From Salinadaptatus halalkaliphilus (GTDB lineage: Archaea > Halobacteriota > Halobacteria > Halobacteriales > Natrialbaceae): DNA of 61,651 nt. The position numbers and the translations under genes are program-made. The DNA lies in NCBI RefSeq assembly GCF_006543045.1, contig NZ_RBZW01000013.1:1-61651 (forward strand), written 5' to 3'. Below, one piece after another: positions 1 to 8,586 of the stretch. The notes under the pieces were generated by a model. It searched no databases and had not been told where the DNA came from. It saw only the letters and a program-made list of their open reading frames with translations. Positions within the stretch are counted from its first letter, which is position 1; each line of letters begins with the position of its first letter.

Positions 1-522
1 GACTTCCTCGACCTCGTCGGTGCCGGCTTCCCACTCGATGCCGGCGTAGACGTCTTCGGTGTTCTCCCGGAAGGTGACCATGTCCATCTGGCCGGGTTCC
101 TTGACGGGGGATGGAACGCCGTCGAGGTGGTAGGTCGGGCGGACGTTAGCATAGAGGTCGAGCAGTTTGCGCAGGCCGACGTTGAGCGAGCGGAAGCCGG
201 CGCCGACCGGCGTCGTCAGCGGGCCCTTGATGGCGACGCGGTGTTCTTTGATGGCCTCGACGGTCTCGTCGGGCAGGTTCTCGTCGTACTTCTCGCGGGC
301 GCTTTCGCCGGCGTAGACGCGCATCCAGTTGATCTCGCGGCCGGTGGCCTCGGCGGCGGCCTCGAGGACCTGTTGGGCGGCGGGGCCGACGTCGCTGCCG
401 ACGCCGTCGCCGTAGATGATCGGGATAATCGGGTTGTCCGGAACCTCGAGTTCGCCGTCAGTGCCGTCTTTCAGCGTGATCTGCTCCCCGTCTTCGGGGA
501 CCTCGATCTTGTCGTAGCTCAT
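1..522 (-). CDS. icd: Isocitrate dehydrogenase (NADP+), N-terminal part, cut by window edge
   Basis: This TCA-cycle enzyme oxidises isocitrate to 2-oxoglutarate. The 174 codons seen run off the left edge of the window, so the C-terminal half is missing. The protein begins [12 protein letters not shown], as haloarchaeal isocitrate dehydrogenases do. It carries a GDGVGSDV nucleotide-binding turn, the substrate-loop segment [20 protein letters not shown] and the conserved [13 protein letters not shown]. An in-frame ATG ten codons upstream (552) is possible, but 522 matches the family start. It lies 113 bp from the end of the neighbouring 2-hydroxyacid dehydrogenase gene. The assignment over isopropylmalate dehydrogenase rests on the SLNVGLRK loop. 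Confidence 0.93.
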   Translation of the reverse strand, partial: MSYDKIEVPEDGEQITLKDGTDGELEVPDNPIIPIIYGDGVGSDVGPAAQQVLEAAAEATGREINWMRVYAGESAREKYDENLPDETVEAIKEHRVAIKGPLTTPVGAGFRSLNVGLRKLLDLYANVRPTYHLDGVPSPVKEPGQMDMVTFRENTEDVYAGIEWEAGTDEVEEV

Positions 523-635
523 CTCGTCTTGAGAGCGAGACTCTATCGACATAAACTGTGCTGTTTTACCGTTCGGAATAGTGTGTGTTCGCGGACAACG
601 GCACGGAGGTAACGACGGTCGACCTCGGAATTATA

Positions 636-1610
636 TCAGTCGACTGGCCGCTCCGTTGGGCGGACGGCGACGAATCGATCGGGAAGATCACTACCCTCGA
701 TGTGTGCCGTCGTGAGCTCGGCGAGCGTTTCGACGGCGCTGTGGCGGTACTCTCGGGTGGTCGCGGCGATGTGTGGTGTGAGCACGACGTTGTCGTGGTC
801 GCGAAACGGTGAGTCCTCCGGCAGCGGTTCAGTTTCGAAGGCGTCGAGTCCGGCACCGCCGATCGAACCGTCCCGAATCGCCTCGAGCAGCGCCGGTTGA
901 TCGACGATAGCGCCGCGGGAGGTGTTGACGAGCACGGCGTCGTCGTCCAGGGACTCGAGTGCGTCCGCATCGATCATACCACGGGTCTCGTCGGTTAACG
1001 CGGCAGTCACGACGACGGAGTCGGCGCGTGCGAGGAGCTCCTCGAGTTCGAGGAGGGTCGTGCCGGTGATCTGGGTGTCGATCTCGTGGACGTACGGATC
1101 GAACGCGAGCGTCTCGGTGTGGAATCCATCCAGCAGTCCGGCGACCCGTTTTCCGACGTTTCCGAATCCGACGATACCGATCGTTTGGCCGGTGAGCGAG
1201 CGACTCAACGGCATCTCGTCGCGCCAGCCGCCGGCTTCGATCGTCCGTTGTCCTCGAAGGACGTTTCGATTGACTGCAAGCAGCAACGAGACGGCGTGTT
1301 CGGCGACGGCGAGTGCGTTGAGTCCTGGAGTATAGACGACGGTGACGTCGTGTTCGGCGGCTGCGTCGAGGTCGATCGAGTCGATACCGGTGCCGATCTT
1401 CGCGACGAGTTCGAGATCGGTCGCCGCTTCGAGTACGGTCTCGGTGACGGGGAGACGGGATGTCGTAAAGAGGACGTTCGTTCCCCCCAGCGCATCGATA
1501 AGCGCAGCTTCAGTCGCTTCGACACCGACCTCGAGTTGCACGTCCCCCTCGAGATCGGCGACGAGTGGTTCGCGTGGCTTGAGGTCCTGGTCGATGAGGC
1601 CGCTGAGCAT
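636..1610 (-). CDS. D-isomer-specific 2-hydroxyacid dehydrogenase
   Basis: This NAD(P)-dependent enzyme of 324 residues interconverts a 2-keto acid and a D-2-hydroxy acid. The substrate cannot be told from sequence. The Rossmann motif GFGNVG is at residues 148-153, and the catalytic Arg232 (NTSRG), Glu261 (FETEP) and His280 (LTPHIAA) are all present. Length is normal for the SerA/glyoxylate reductase family, and the C-terminal ACT domain of true phosphoglycerate dehydrogenase is absent. It starts 3 nt after the stop of the universal stress gene, so the two are probably co-transcribed. A distant paralogue lies at 22092-23054. Confidence 0.88.
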   Translation of the reverse strand: MLSGLIDQDLKPREPLVADLEGDVQLEVGVEATEAALIDALGGTNVLFTTSRLPVTETVLEAATDLELVAKIGTGIDSIDLDAAAEHDVTVVYTPGLNALAVAEHAVSLLLAVNRNVLRGQRTIEAGGWRDEMPLSRSLTGQTIGIVGFGNVGKRVAGLLDGFHTETLAFDPYVHEIDTQITGTTLLELEELLARADSVVVTAALTDETRGMIDADALESLDDDAVLVNTSRGAIVDQPALLEAIRDGSIGGAGLDAFETEPLPEDSPFRDHDNVVLTPHIAATTREYRHSAVETLAELTTAHIEGSDLPDRFVAVRPTERPVD

Positions 1611-1613
1611 CGA

Positions 1614-2048
1614 CTATGACTCGTCTCGTGTGACGGTGACGACCGGACACGATGCGTCCATGAGGACTGGTTGGGCCGTGCTGCCGAAAATCGCTTTCCC
1701 GACGGCCGACCGTTTTCGTCCGCCGAGAACGATGTATCGGATGTCGTTCGTCTCAATGTAGTTGAGCAACCCGTCGGCTGGATCACCGACGAGCCCGATC
1801 GGTTCGTACTCCGAGACGACACCCTCCGCGGCTTCGTCTGCGATCTTCGTGGCAAACGATCGGACTTCTTCCATCGGGACGGCCGTTCCCGTCTCCTCGA
1901 CGCTCGTCTGTTCGATCTCTCGGAACTTCTTCCGGGTTAGAACGTGAACGACGTGCAGTGGCTCTCCCGTTGCCGTGGCAAGTGCTTCTGCTTCGGTGAG
2001 GACGTCGCTGGTCGAGTCGCTTTGGTCGACGGCTGCAACTATTGGCAT
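1614..2048 (-). CDS. Universal stress protein, UspA family
   Basis: This small soluble protein of 144 residues has the UspA nucleotide-binding fold. It opens with MPIVAAVDQSD and ends with the ATP-binding signature GGRKRSAVGKAIFGST, the G-x2-G-x9-G-S/T pattern of ATP-binding Usp proteins. A longer reading frame would start at 2069, but that ATG lies next to the TATA box at 2073-2081, so 2048 is the real start and the transcript is close to leaderless. It is the first gene of a likely two-gene unit with the 2-hydroxyacid dehydrogenase. The specific role is unknown. Confidence 0.9.
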   Translation of the reverse strand: MPIVAAVDQSDSTSDVLTEAEALATATGEPLHVVHVLTRKKFREIEQTSVEETGTAVPMEEVRSFATKIADEAAEGVVSEYEPIGLVGDPADGLLNYIETNDIRYIVLGGRKRSAVGKAIFGSTAQPVLMDASCPVVTVTRDES

Positions 2049-2072
2049 ACACGTCGTCGTACTCGCCAATGG

Positions 2073-2081
2073 ATTATATAT
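2073..2081 (-). promoter_or_regulatory. TATA box of the usp-dehydrogenase unit
   Basis: The minus strand reads CATATATAAT here. Its centre is about 29 nt from the ATG at 2048, which supports a near-leaderless transcript and decides that start over 2069. Confidence 0.6.
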
Positions 2082-2221
2082 GCACGTGTTAAATACATCG
2101 TTTGCGAAGTGGAACTACCGACGTGGATTGCTTCCCGACTGTGGCAGTCCGTCTCCCACGTATCGATTCACGCAGTGCTTACAGAATACAATCGGGCAAC
2201 GGGATGCCCGCTAACAGTACC

Positions 2222-2229
2222 TTTATCAA
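2222..2229 (+). promoter_or_regulatory. TATA-like box of the DASS permease gene
   Basis: TTTATCAA is centred 27-28 nt before the ATG at 2253, the spacing expected for a leaderless haloarchaeal transcript. Confidence 0.5.
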
Positions 2230-2252
2230 ATACGTAACGGAAGGCACCGTCA

Positions 2253-3722
2253 ATGGACTCCGATTCGGAAGGCAATGCTGAGGATGTCTCCCGGTCTCGC
2301 CGCACTCGTATAATTCAATGGGCTGGGTCGATAGCGACTGTTTTCGTGCTCGTCGTTGGTGTCGCGTTTCCACCGCTGTTCGGCCTGGAAACGGATATGC
2401 AGTTGGTTTTGACTATCTTTCTGATGGCGATTATTCTCTGGGTCACCAAGCCGGTTCCGTTCACGATCTCGAGCGTGTTGGTGATGTCGCTGCTGTTTGG
2501 ACTCGGTATTACGTCCTCGTTCGACGATGCAGTAAGCGGGTTTGCTTCCGAGCTCGTGTTTTTCCTGTTCTTGCTGATCTTACTCGGGAATACGATCGGG
2601 AAGACGGGGCTGGACGACCGAGCAGCACGGCAGTTGCTGTCTGCACAGAGCACACCTCGTCGATCGGTTCGATCGCTCTCGACGAATCTGTTTGCGCTGT
2701 CGTTTTTTATGCCATCCGCTGTCGCACGAACCGTGACGTTTATTCCGTTGGTCAAGCGCGTCACGACGCTGTATGGATTGGGTGCAAAGAGCAACTTCGA
2801 GAAGTCGTCGTTCTTTATTCTCGGTCACGTGAATCCGATCGCGTCGATGGCGCTGATGACCGGCGGCGGAATGGCGATTATTACCTCGAGTGTGATCCAG
2901 TCGTCGGTGCAATCTATCACGTGGGTCGAGTGGGCGGTGTATATGATCCCGCCCGTCGGGCTCTTGTATGCGATCGCAGCGGTTTCGGCGGCGAAACTGT
3001 ATCCGGTCAACGATTCGATGACGATCGGTGACACCCAGTCGACGGATGGCGGGGAGACACAGTCGGTCGACGACGAACTCGAGGCGGATCCGATGAGCAG
3101 GGACGAGCGGATCGTCGCGGTGGTCATGGGTGCAACGGTCGTCGCATGGATCGTCGGCTCCTTCGTGGGTATCCCGACGATTCTGCCGGCGGTCGTTGCT
3201 GTCGTCGTCCTGTCGTTGCCGGGTATTCAGATCATCACTCCAAGCGATATTCGCTCCATGAGTTGGGGTATCTTGTTCGTTATCGGGGCGATGTTTTCCA
3301 TCCTGGAGGTAATGGAAACGACCGGGACGCTGACGTTTATCGTCGATACGATTACGCATCTGGTTCCGTTTGGCACGATGGCACTTTGGCAAGTCGTCGC
3401 GATACTGCTTACCATTGCGATCGTGATGCGAACGTTTTTCTCGACTGCGTCGGCTGCGATCACGGTCGTGCTCCCGATCGTTCTCGAGTTCGGTAGCGTC
3501 CTCGGTATCAACCAACTCTATCTCGCGTTTTCGATCCTCACCATCATCGGCTCGACGACGTTTCTCCCGTTCAACACGACTGCCGTGCTCGTTTCGTTCG
3601 ATCAGGGACCGTTGAGTATGCGTGACGTGTTCACTTTCGGGTTGTTGACGATGGTCTTTGCACTCGCCGTAATTCCCCTTGCGTGGCTGTTCTACTGGCC
3701 GTTCGTCGATGCGATCCTCTAA
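2253..3722 (+). CDS. SLC13/DASS family anion (di/tricarboxylate or sulfate) permease
   Basis: This integral membrane transporter of 489 residues has about twelve hydrophobic segments and a short charged N-terminus (MDSDSEGNAEDVSRSRRTR). The WVTKPVPFTISSV segment early in the protein and the FLPFNTTAVLV segment near the end fit the divalent anion:sodium symporter family. A hydrophilic acidic loop (around residues 260-290, with DDELEADPMSRDER) splits two membrane halves. Family members carry succinate, citrate, sulfate or related anions with sodium. Its position next to a tricarboxylate transporter operon makes a carboxylate more likely than sulfate, but that is inference. It is divergent from the usp gene. 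Confidence 0.85.
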   Translation: MDSDSEGNAEDVSRSRRTRIIQWAGSIATVFVLVVGVAFPPLFGLETDMQLVLTIFLMAIILWVTKPVPFTISSVLVMSLLFGLGITSSFDDAVSGFASELVFFLFLLILLGNTIGKTGLDDRAARQLLSAQSTPRRSVRSLSTNLFALSFFMPSAVARTVTFIPLVKRVTTLYGLGAKSNFEKSSFFILGHVNPIASMALMTGGGMAIITSSVIQSSVQSITWVEWAVYMIPPVGLLYAIAAVSAAKLYPVNDSMTIGDTQSTDGGETQSVDDELEADPMSRDERIVAVVMGATVVAWIVGSFVGIPTILPAVVAVVVLSLPGIQIITPSDIRSMSWGILFVIGAMFSILEVMETTGTLTFIVDTITHLVPFGTMALWQVVAILLTIAIVMRTFFSTASAAITVVLPIVLEFGSVLGINQLYLAFSILTIIGSTTFLPFNTTAVLVSFDQGPLSMRDVFTFGLLTMVFALAVIPLAWLFYWPFVDAIL

Positions 3723-3988
3723 TCCGCAGATCCGCCCCGCAGTCCGCCTCTCGAGTATCTGACTGCGTTTTGAAACCGCACGACGCCCGTGTATCCCGGT
3801 CGGCACTACGTCCTGCGTTACCTCGGTTGTCTCGACGATCTCGAGCCAACGACCGCAACGACAATCGTAGCTGGCCACTTCAGCAACTACTGTTCAGGCC
3901 CAGGATGATGGCAACTATAGTACGTTTCGTCCGGATACTGTTTTCTACTGCCATTGCCGTTTCGACCGTCGTCATCTGACGATGTAAA

Positions 3989-4001
3989 GGAGGAATCCTC
4001 C
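3989..4001. promoter_or_regulatory. Inverted repeat GGAGGA-A-TCCTCC, possible operator of tctCBA
   Basis: This is a perfect 6-bp inverted repeat with a 1-nt centre, 14 bp before the TATA box of the tricarboxylate transporter operon. The position suits an activator or repressor site next to the BRE/TATA element. No second copy was noticed in the other promoters of the region. Confidence 0.35.
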
Positions 4002-4014
4002 GCAACAACATAAA

Positions 4015-4023
4015 TTATAAATA
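4015..4023 (+). promoter_or_regulatory. TATA box of tctCBA
   Basis: TTATAAATA is centred about 31 nt before the ATG at 4050, inside an AT-rich patch. This gives a transcript start within a few bases of the start codon. Confidence 0.6.
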
Positions 4024-4049
4024 TAGTGGGTGCGAACCGTTGAGTTGCA

Positions 4050-5117
4050 ATGGCACGGAAGTTTACTATGGAGAGCTACAACCGCAGGGAACTGCTACAA
4101 TACGCTGGTGCTGCGTCTGTAGCTGGGATGACAGGCATTGCGGGCTGTCTTGGTGACGATAATGGCAACGGAAACGGGAACGGGAACGGCAATGGCAACG
4201 GCGGTGGGGACGACTTCCCAACAGACGACATTCGGTACATTATTCCCTTCGGCGAAGGGGGCGGCACCGACACGTACGCACGTGAGATGGTTCCGCTTGT
4301 GGACGAACGAATGGACGTAAACATTGCGATCGAGAACATCTCGGGCGCGGCGTCGCTTCGCGGCACCGGTGAAATGATGTACGCAGAACCCGACGGGTAC
4401 ACGATCGCCGCGTTCAATCCGCCGTCGACGCCGGTCTCGGAGATGGTCAACCCGCAGGATTTCGACCTCGAGAACGTCACTGGCGTCTGTAGTTACGCGA
4501 GTACGCCGTTCGTGATCGTCGCGAATTCGGATTACGACATCGATGGCTACGAAGATCTCATGAGCCGGTACGACGACGGCGAACTCGAGAACTTCGGTGG
4601 GAAGGAACGTGGCGGCGTCGACCACGTGATGGCCATCCTGATGCAGAACCTCCACGGGTTCGACTGGGGCCAGTACGTTGGCTACGACGGTACTGGCCCG
4701 GCCGTCCAGGCGACGATTTCGGACGAGATTCCGGCCTGTATCGCGACCGACACGGGAGCCGAGGCAGGGGTCGAAAGTGGTGACCTCGATATCGTTACCG
4801 GTCTCGTCAGCGAGGGGACGGAAGTCTTCCCGGATGTCGAGACCGTTACCGATCTCGGTTACGATAATATCGACTTCATCTCGCAACTTCAGCGCGGTAT
4901 CTACGCCCCGCCGGACACGCCACAGGAGCCACTCGACGTCATTGCAGACGTCGTCGAGGAAGTGACCGAGACCGATCACATGCAGGAGTGGTCGGACGAA
5001 ACCGGTAACATCGTTCAGTACGGTACCGGTGAGGAGGCCGAACAGGCCGTTCGGGACGCGTACGAAATCATTCCCGAGAACGTCGATCTCGAGGAAATTC
5101 GAGAAGCAGCGAACTGA
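4050..5117 (+). CDS. tctC: TctC-type tricarboxylate-binding lipoprotein (tripartite tricarboxylate transporter)
   Basis: This extracellular solute-binding protein of the TTT family has 355 residues. It has a Tat signal (NRRELLQ, residues 11-17) and a lipobox IAGC with the lipidated Cys33. A Gly-Asn repeat linker (about residues 38-50) follows, typical of haloarchaeal surface lipoproteins. The mature domain begins with IRYIIPFGEGGGTD, the Bug/TctC ligand-loop signature, and later has AEPDGYTI. It is followed after 61 nt by tctB and then tctA, so the three parts of the transporter are all present. The ligand is unproven. Neighbouring TcuA- and PrpF-like genes favour a tricarboxylate such as tricarballylate or aconitate. 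Confidence 0.9.
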   Translation: MARKFTMESYNRRELLQYAGAASVAGMTGIAGCLGDDNGNGNGNGNGNGNGGGDDFPTDDIRYIIPFGEGGGTDTYAREMVPLVDERMDVNIAIENISGAASLRGTGEMMYAEPDGYTIAAFNPPSTPVSEMVNPQDFDLENVTGVCSYASTPFVIVANSDYDIDGYEDLMSRYDDGELENFGGKERGGVDHVMAILMQNLHGFDWGQYVGYDGTGPAVQATISDEIPACIATDTGAEAGVESGDLDIVTGLVSEGTEVFPDVETVTDLGYDNIDFISQLQRGIYAPPDTPQEPLDVIADVVEEVTETDHMQEWSDETGNIVQYGTGEEAEQAVRDAYEIIPENVDLEEIREAAN

Positions 5118-5151
5118 TCGGTTGCGTCCTCGTCGGCCAACGGGGACTGAA

Positions 5152-5158
5152 ATTTAAA
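5152..5158 (+). promoter_or_regulatory. Possible internal promoter before tctB
   Basis: TTTAAAT lies inside the 10-nt palindrome AATTTAAATT, about 24 nt before the tctB ATG. It may give tctBA a promoter separate from tctC, whose product is usually needed in excess. Confidence 0.4.
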
Positions 5159-5178
5159 TTCCTTGCAAGATACATACA

Positions 5179-5760
5179 ATGGGTTTCCAGTCAACATATC
5201 GCAAAGTAGTCGCCCGGATTGATTTAGAGTACATTCTTCTGTTTATCATGCTCGTCGCGTCGGGCTACATGATCTGGGAGACGTTTAACTTCGGTATCAG
5301 TTCTGCAGCAACGTTTCCCCGTCTCACCGCTGGATTCGTTTTGATAGGGACGCTGCTGCTCGTCTTCCGTTCGTATCTCCCCGATCCGCTGTATTCGTTC
5401 GTCGCGGAATCTGCCGACCTCATCAATGTCGACGACGACGAACTGGTCGGTGATGAGGAACCAGCGGACGATGCTGATGATGGTGACGAAGACGATTCGA
5501 TCTCGACAGTCGGTAGACCGATCCACGATTCGCTCTTTACGAGTATCATAGCGGTCGGATATGGTATTTTAGGGTACGCGATCGGTATCCTGTGGGCGAG
5601 TCCGATCTTCGTCTTCGTGTACGGGCTCTGGTTCAAACTGTCCTGGAAGGTCATCCTCGTACTCGTCGTGGTCTCGATACTTATCGGGCTCGGCTTCTAC
5701 GAAGCGCTCGGGCTGCGTATCGATAGAGGAAACATCTTCTTCACGGAGGGTATTCTATGA
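5179..5760 (+). CDS. tctB: TctB-type small membrane subunit of the tricarboxylate transporter
   Basis: This 193-residue protein has about four hydrophobic segments, the topology of TctB, the poorly conserved small subunit of TTT transporters. A strongly acidic loop in the middle (residues about 83-105, DDELVGDEEPADDADDGDED) replaces the short loop of bacterial TctB and is a haloarchaeal adaptation. Its stop overlaps the tctA start by 4 nt (ATGA), which implies translational coupling. Sequence similarity alone would be weak. The call rests on size, topology and its place between tctC and tctA. Confidence 0.85.
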   Translation: MGFQSTYRKVVARIDLEYILLFIMLVASGYMIWETFNFGISSAATFPRLTAGFVLIGTLLLVFRSYLPDPLYSFVAESADLINVDDDELVGDEEPADDADDGDEDDSISTVGRPIHDSLFTSIIAVGYGILGYAIGILWASPIFVFVYGLWFKLSWKVILVLVVVSILIGLGFYEALGLRIDRGNIFFTEGIL

Positions 5761-7247
5761 GTACGACACAGGTTCTGGCCGAAGCAGCCCAGGTACTGTT
5801 CTCCTGGCCAACGATCGGCTGGGTCGTCCTCGGCATTCTGCTTGGCATCATTGCAGGTGCACTCCCTGGCGTGGGGAGTTCGATGGGGATGGCGATCGTC
5901 TTACCGCTTACGCTCCCACTGAGTCCGGTCAACGCCATCGTCTTGCTGGTAAGTATGTACAGCGGTGCGATGTACGGTGGCTCGATAGCCGCCATTCTCG
6001 TGAACGTGCCGGGGACAGGGGGTGCTGCAGCAACGACGTTAGATGGCTATCCGATGTCCAAACAGGGGAAAGCCGTCCAGGCACTCGCGATGTCCGCGAC
6101 GGCATCGGCGACTGCCGGCTTTCTCGCGGTCCTGACGCTTCTCCTGTTCTCTCCAATCCTTATCGAGGTCGTCCTCATGTTCGGTTCGCCGGAGTTTTTC
6201 CTGATGGCTGCCTTCGGCCTCGCGATGATCACGGTCGTCGTCCAGGGATCCATCGTCAAGGGACTCGTCGCCGGAGCGTTTGGGCTTATGTTGACTACCA
6301 TCGGCATCGCTCCCAACTCACCTGAACTTCGATACACGTTCGATTCGCTGGCTCTGTACGATGGACTCGATTTCATCGCCGCGCTGATCGGCATGTTCGC
6401 TATCGCGGAGATGATCAAACTCGCCGCGAAGAAAGGCGGGATCGCGGACACGGGAGTCGACATGAGCGGCAACAGACTTAGCGGTGTTCGAAAAACCTTC
6501 AGCCACCCGATCACCGTCGTCAAATCCGGCTACATGGGGATGCTGATCGGTGCCATCCCGGGTGCTGGTGCGACGGTCTCGAATTTCTTCGCCTACGGCG
6601 AGGCGATGCGGGCATCCGACGATCCAGAAACGTTCGGCAAGGGGAACCCACTCGGAGTCATCTCCGCTGAAGCGTCGAACAACGGGACGATCGGTGGGTC
6701 ACTCATCCCGACGCTTGCATTCGGTATCCCCGGCAGTGGATCGACCGCAGTACTACTGGGTGGCCTCTTGATGCACGGACTTCGTCCCGGCCCCGACCTG
6801 TTCGACGCCGAACTCATGACGACGTATACGTTCCTGCTCGCGTTACTGATCGGTAACGTGTTCATCCTGCTCGCCGGTGTCTTCCTCATCACGCGAGCGG
6901 GTCGAATTACCCAAATCGACACACACGTCCTCATTCCAGCCATCATCGTTCTCTCCGTCGTCGGTGGCTACTCCCTGCGGACGAACTGGGCGGATGTCGC
7001 AACCGTCCTCGTGCTCGGTATCCTGGGTTACATCATGGTTAAAAAGGACTACTCGATCATCGCGTTCGTCCTCGGCGTCGTCCTCGGGCCGATCGCCGAG
7101 GAGAACCTCATGCGATCGTTACAGCTCTCGGATGGCTCCTACATGATATTCCTTACGCGACCGATCTCGTTGTTGATCGTTATCCTTATCTTCGTCGTCA
7201 TCTTCGGTCCCTTCCTCAAGCCGTGGCTGTCGAAGCAGCTCGGCTGA
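5757..7247 (+). CDS. tctA: TctA-type large permease subunit of the tricarboxylate transporter
   Basis: This is the large transmembrane channel subunit of 496 residues, the normal TctA length. It contains both halves of the internal repeat hallmark: GALPGVGSSMGMAIVLPLTL near residue 37 and GAIPGAGATVSNFFAYGEA near residue 263. It also has the MYSGAMYGGSIAAILVNVPG segment. It works with TctB and the lipoprotein TctC to import carboxylates by secondary transport. It overlaps tctB by 4 nt and ends the operon. Confidence 0.94.
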   Translation: MSTTQVLAEAAQVLFSWPTIGWVVLGILLGIIAGALPGVGSSMGMAIVLPLTLPLSPVNAIVLLVSMYSGAMYGGSIAAILVNVPGTGGAAATTLDGYPMSKQGKAVQALAMSATASATAGFLAVLTLLLFSPILIEVVLMFGSPEFFLMAAFGLAMITVVVQGSIVKGLVAGAFGLMLTTIGIAPNSPELRYTFDSLALYDGLDFIAALIGMFAIAEMIKLAAKKGGIADTGVDMSGNRLSGVRKTFSHPITVVKSGYMGMLIGAIPGAGATVSNFFAYGEAMRASDDPETFGKGNPLGVISAEASNNGTIGGSLIPTLAFGIPGSGSTAVLLGGLLMHGLRPGPDLFDAELMTTYTFLLALLIGNVFILLAGVFLITRAGRITQIDTHVLIPAIIVLSVVGGYSLRTNWADVATVLVLGILGYIMVKKDYSIIAFVLGVVLGPIAEENLMRSLQLSDGSYMIFLTRPISLLIVILIFVVIFGPFLKPWLSKQLG

Positions 7248-7250
7248 TCC

Positions 7251-7266
7251 GTATTTCTTTTCTCAC
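7251..7266 (+). terminator. Pyrimidine-rich terminator after tctA
   Basis: A T-rich run (TATTTCTTTTCTC) follows the tctA stop within 20 nt. This fits archaeal intrinsic termination on poly-T. No strong hairpin is needed or seen. Confidence 0.35.
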
Positions 7267-7453
7267 CGACGCGATTACGACGCTTGTCGTCCCCTCGAGC
7301 GAGTACCGATTCTGAAGTCAATTGGGTAACAACGCTCCTTACCGTTACATCCAGTATCGAGGAAAACAGTATCGTATCCGATCCGTTGTTTCGCCGTCCT
7401 CGTGCGACCGCAACCGTCTGCGGTCACGTCAGAATGGACGACAGCAGTCCGTC

Positions 7454-8431
7454 TCAGAAGAACGTGAACTCGCCGTCCTCGAGGACGACTTCGCCGTCGA
7501 GTTCCAGCGTCGGTTCGGCCATCATCGCGTCGAAGTGAACCGGTGCCCGCGTCGTTCCGCCGAGGTTACTGCTTGTTCCGATGCCGAAGTGCACGTTGCC
7601 GTATCGGCCGTGATCGTTCGAGAACCAGCCGTTGAAGTCGGGACACTCCGGATTCATGCCGACCGCGAGCTGAGCGATATTGTAGACGGCGGGGTCGTCG
7701 TGTTCGTTCCAGACGCGCTCGATCGTCTTGGCTTCCGTCCCGCCTTCGACGGACGTGACGGCCCCGTCTTCCATCTCCATGACGACTGGCTCCTCGAGGA
7801 CGCCGATGTCTAGGTTCGGAATCGCGCCGTCGAAGACGACGGTCCCCTCTGTCGTCCCTTCGACGGGCGCGATGTTCGCTTCGATGTGGACCAGCGCGGT
7901 GAACGCGCCGGGTTCGTCGGCGATACCGGGATGTGCGTTTCCGTCCTGTCCTTCGAGGCCGACGGTGACGTCCGTTCCCTGTGGCGTGGTGATGCGGGCT
8001 TCGCTGGCCTCGCCGAATTTCCGTCCCATCTCTTCACAGTGTTCGCGCATCCCTTCGTAGTCGGCGTACAGGCCGCCACGGATGAGCTGTTCGTCGGTGA
8101 ATTTCACCATACTGATCAGCCGGGCGCCGTTTTCCGTCGCCTTCGCTGCGGCTTCGGAGTGGGTGATCGATCGGTGAACCGGCGTGATGATTACATCGGC
8201 CTCGAGCATCGCGGCGGCGACGCTCTCTTCGGGCTCGTTGCCGTCGTACTCCCGTGGGTCCATCAGCGTCATCGTCACGTTTGCGTCCCGTTCCTTGGCG
8301 GCGGCGGCGACTCGTTCGGCGACGTCTGAAACCTGCCAGTCGCTGACGACCAGTACGTCCTCGCCGGCTTCGATCGCTGCACACGTTTCGACGACGATAC
8401 TCGCGCCTTTCATCTCCTGTACGGAGTCCAT
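7454..8431 (-). CDS. M29/NicX-fold metalloprotein (aminopeptidase-like or ring-cleavage dioxygenase-like), copy A
   Basis: This 325-residue protein belongs to the superfamily of M29 (AmpS/AmpT) aminopeptidases and the iron enzyme NicX (2,5-dihydroxypyridine dioxygenase). The C-terminal metal motif is present: His281 in GNVHFGIG, then GG and H299-F-D301. A glutamate at the position where copy B has Glu251 is here Gln254 (NIAQLAVG), so the metal site may differ from classic M29 enzymes. It is divergent from the PrpF gene at 8587. A TATA-like element near 8454-8461 fits a leaderless start at 8431. The reaction is not known. Location among carboxylate-oxidation genes favours a catabolic role over protein breakdown. 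Confidence 0.72.
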   Translation of the reverse strand: MDSVQEMKGASIVVETCAAIEAGEDVLVVSDWQVSDVAERVAAAAKERDANVTMTLMDPREYDGNEPEESVAAAMLEADVIITPVHRSITHSEAAAKATENGARLISMVKFTDEQLIRGGLYADYEGMREHCEEMGRKFGEASEARITTPQGTDVTVGLEGQDGNAHPGIADEPGAFTALVHIEANIAPVEGTTEGTVVFDGAIPNLDIGVLEEPVVMEMEDGAVTSVEGGTEAKTIERVWNEHDDPAVYNIAQLAVGMNPECPDFNGWFSNDHGRYGNVHFGIGTSSNLGGTTRAPVHFDAMMAEPTLELDGEVVLEDGEFTFF

Positions 8432-8586
8432 AAGTGAGGTTGTGGCATCCGCGTACTAATACGTTCCTGTCGAGACCGTGCTGGGTCAGCGGTCGCCGCG
8501 TTGGAGTCGAACGGGTAACCCAGGCAGCCACCGTGGGCGAATCCGATACAATCAACTATCGCGGCGATAAATTGCCAGACAGGCTA

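Larger units (their letters stand above)
3723..4049. other. Intergenic region, DASS permease to tctC
   Basis: These 327 bp hold no convincing gene. The first 240 bp show nothing recognisable. The last 65 bp contain the GGAGGA-A-TCCTCC inverted repeat and the tctC TATA box, listed separately. Confidence 0.6.

Noticed and set aside
127-612. Long open frame on the plus strand over the isocitrate dehydrogenase start
   Set aside because: It is antisense to a well-recognised gene and its repetitive Gly/Ala/Val/Asp composition is the usual shadow of a GC-rich coding strand.
2580-3878. 432-codon open frame antisense to the DASS permease
   Set aside because: It is extremely rich in Arg, Asp and His with no domain, while the other strand encodes a clear membrane transporter.
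4170-4200. Tandem repeat of GGAAACGGGAACGG type
   Set aside because: It encodes the Gly-Asn linker of the TctC lipoprotein, a common surface-protein linker, and is not an independent repeat element.
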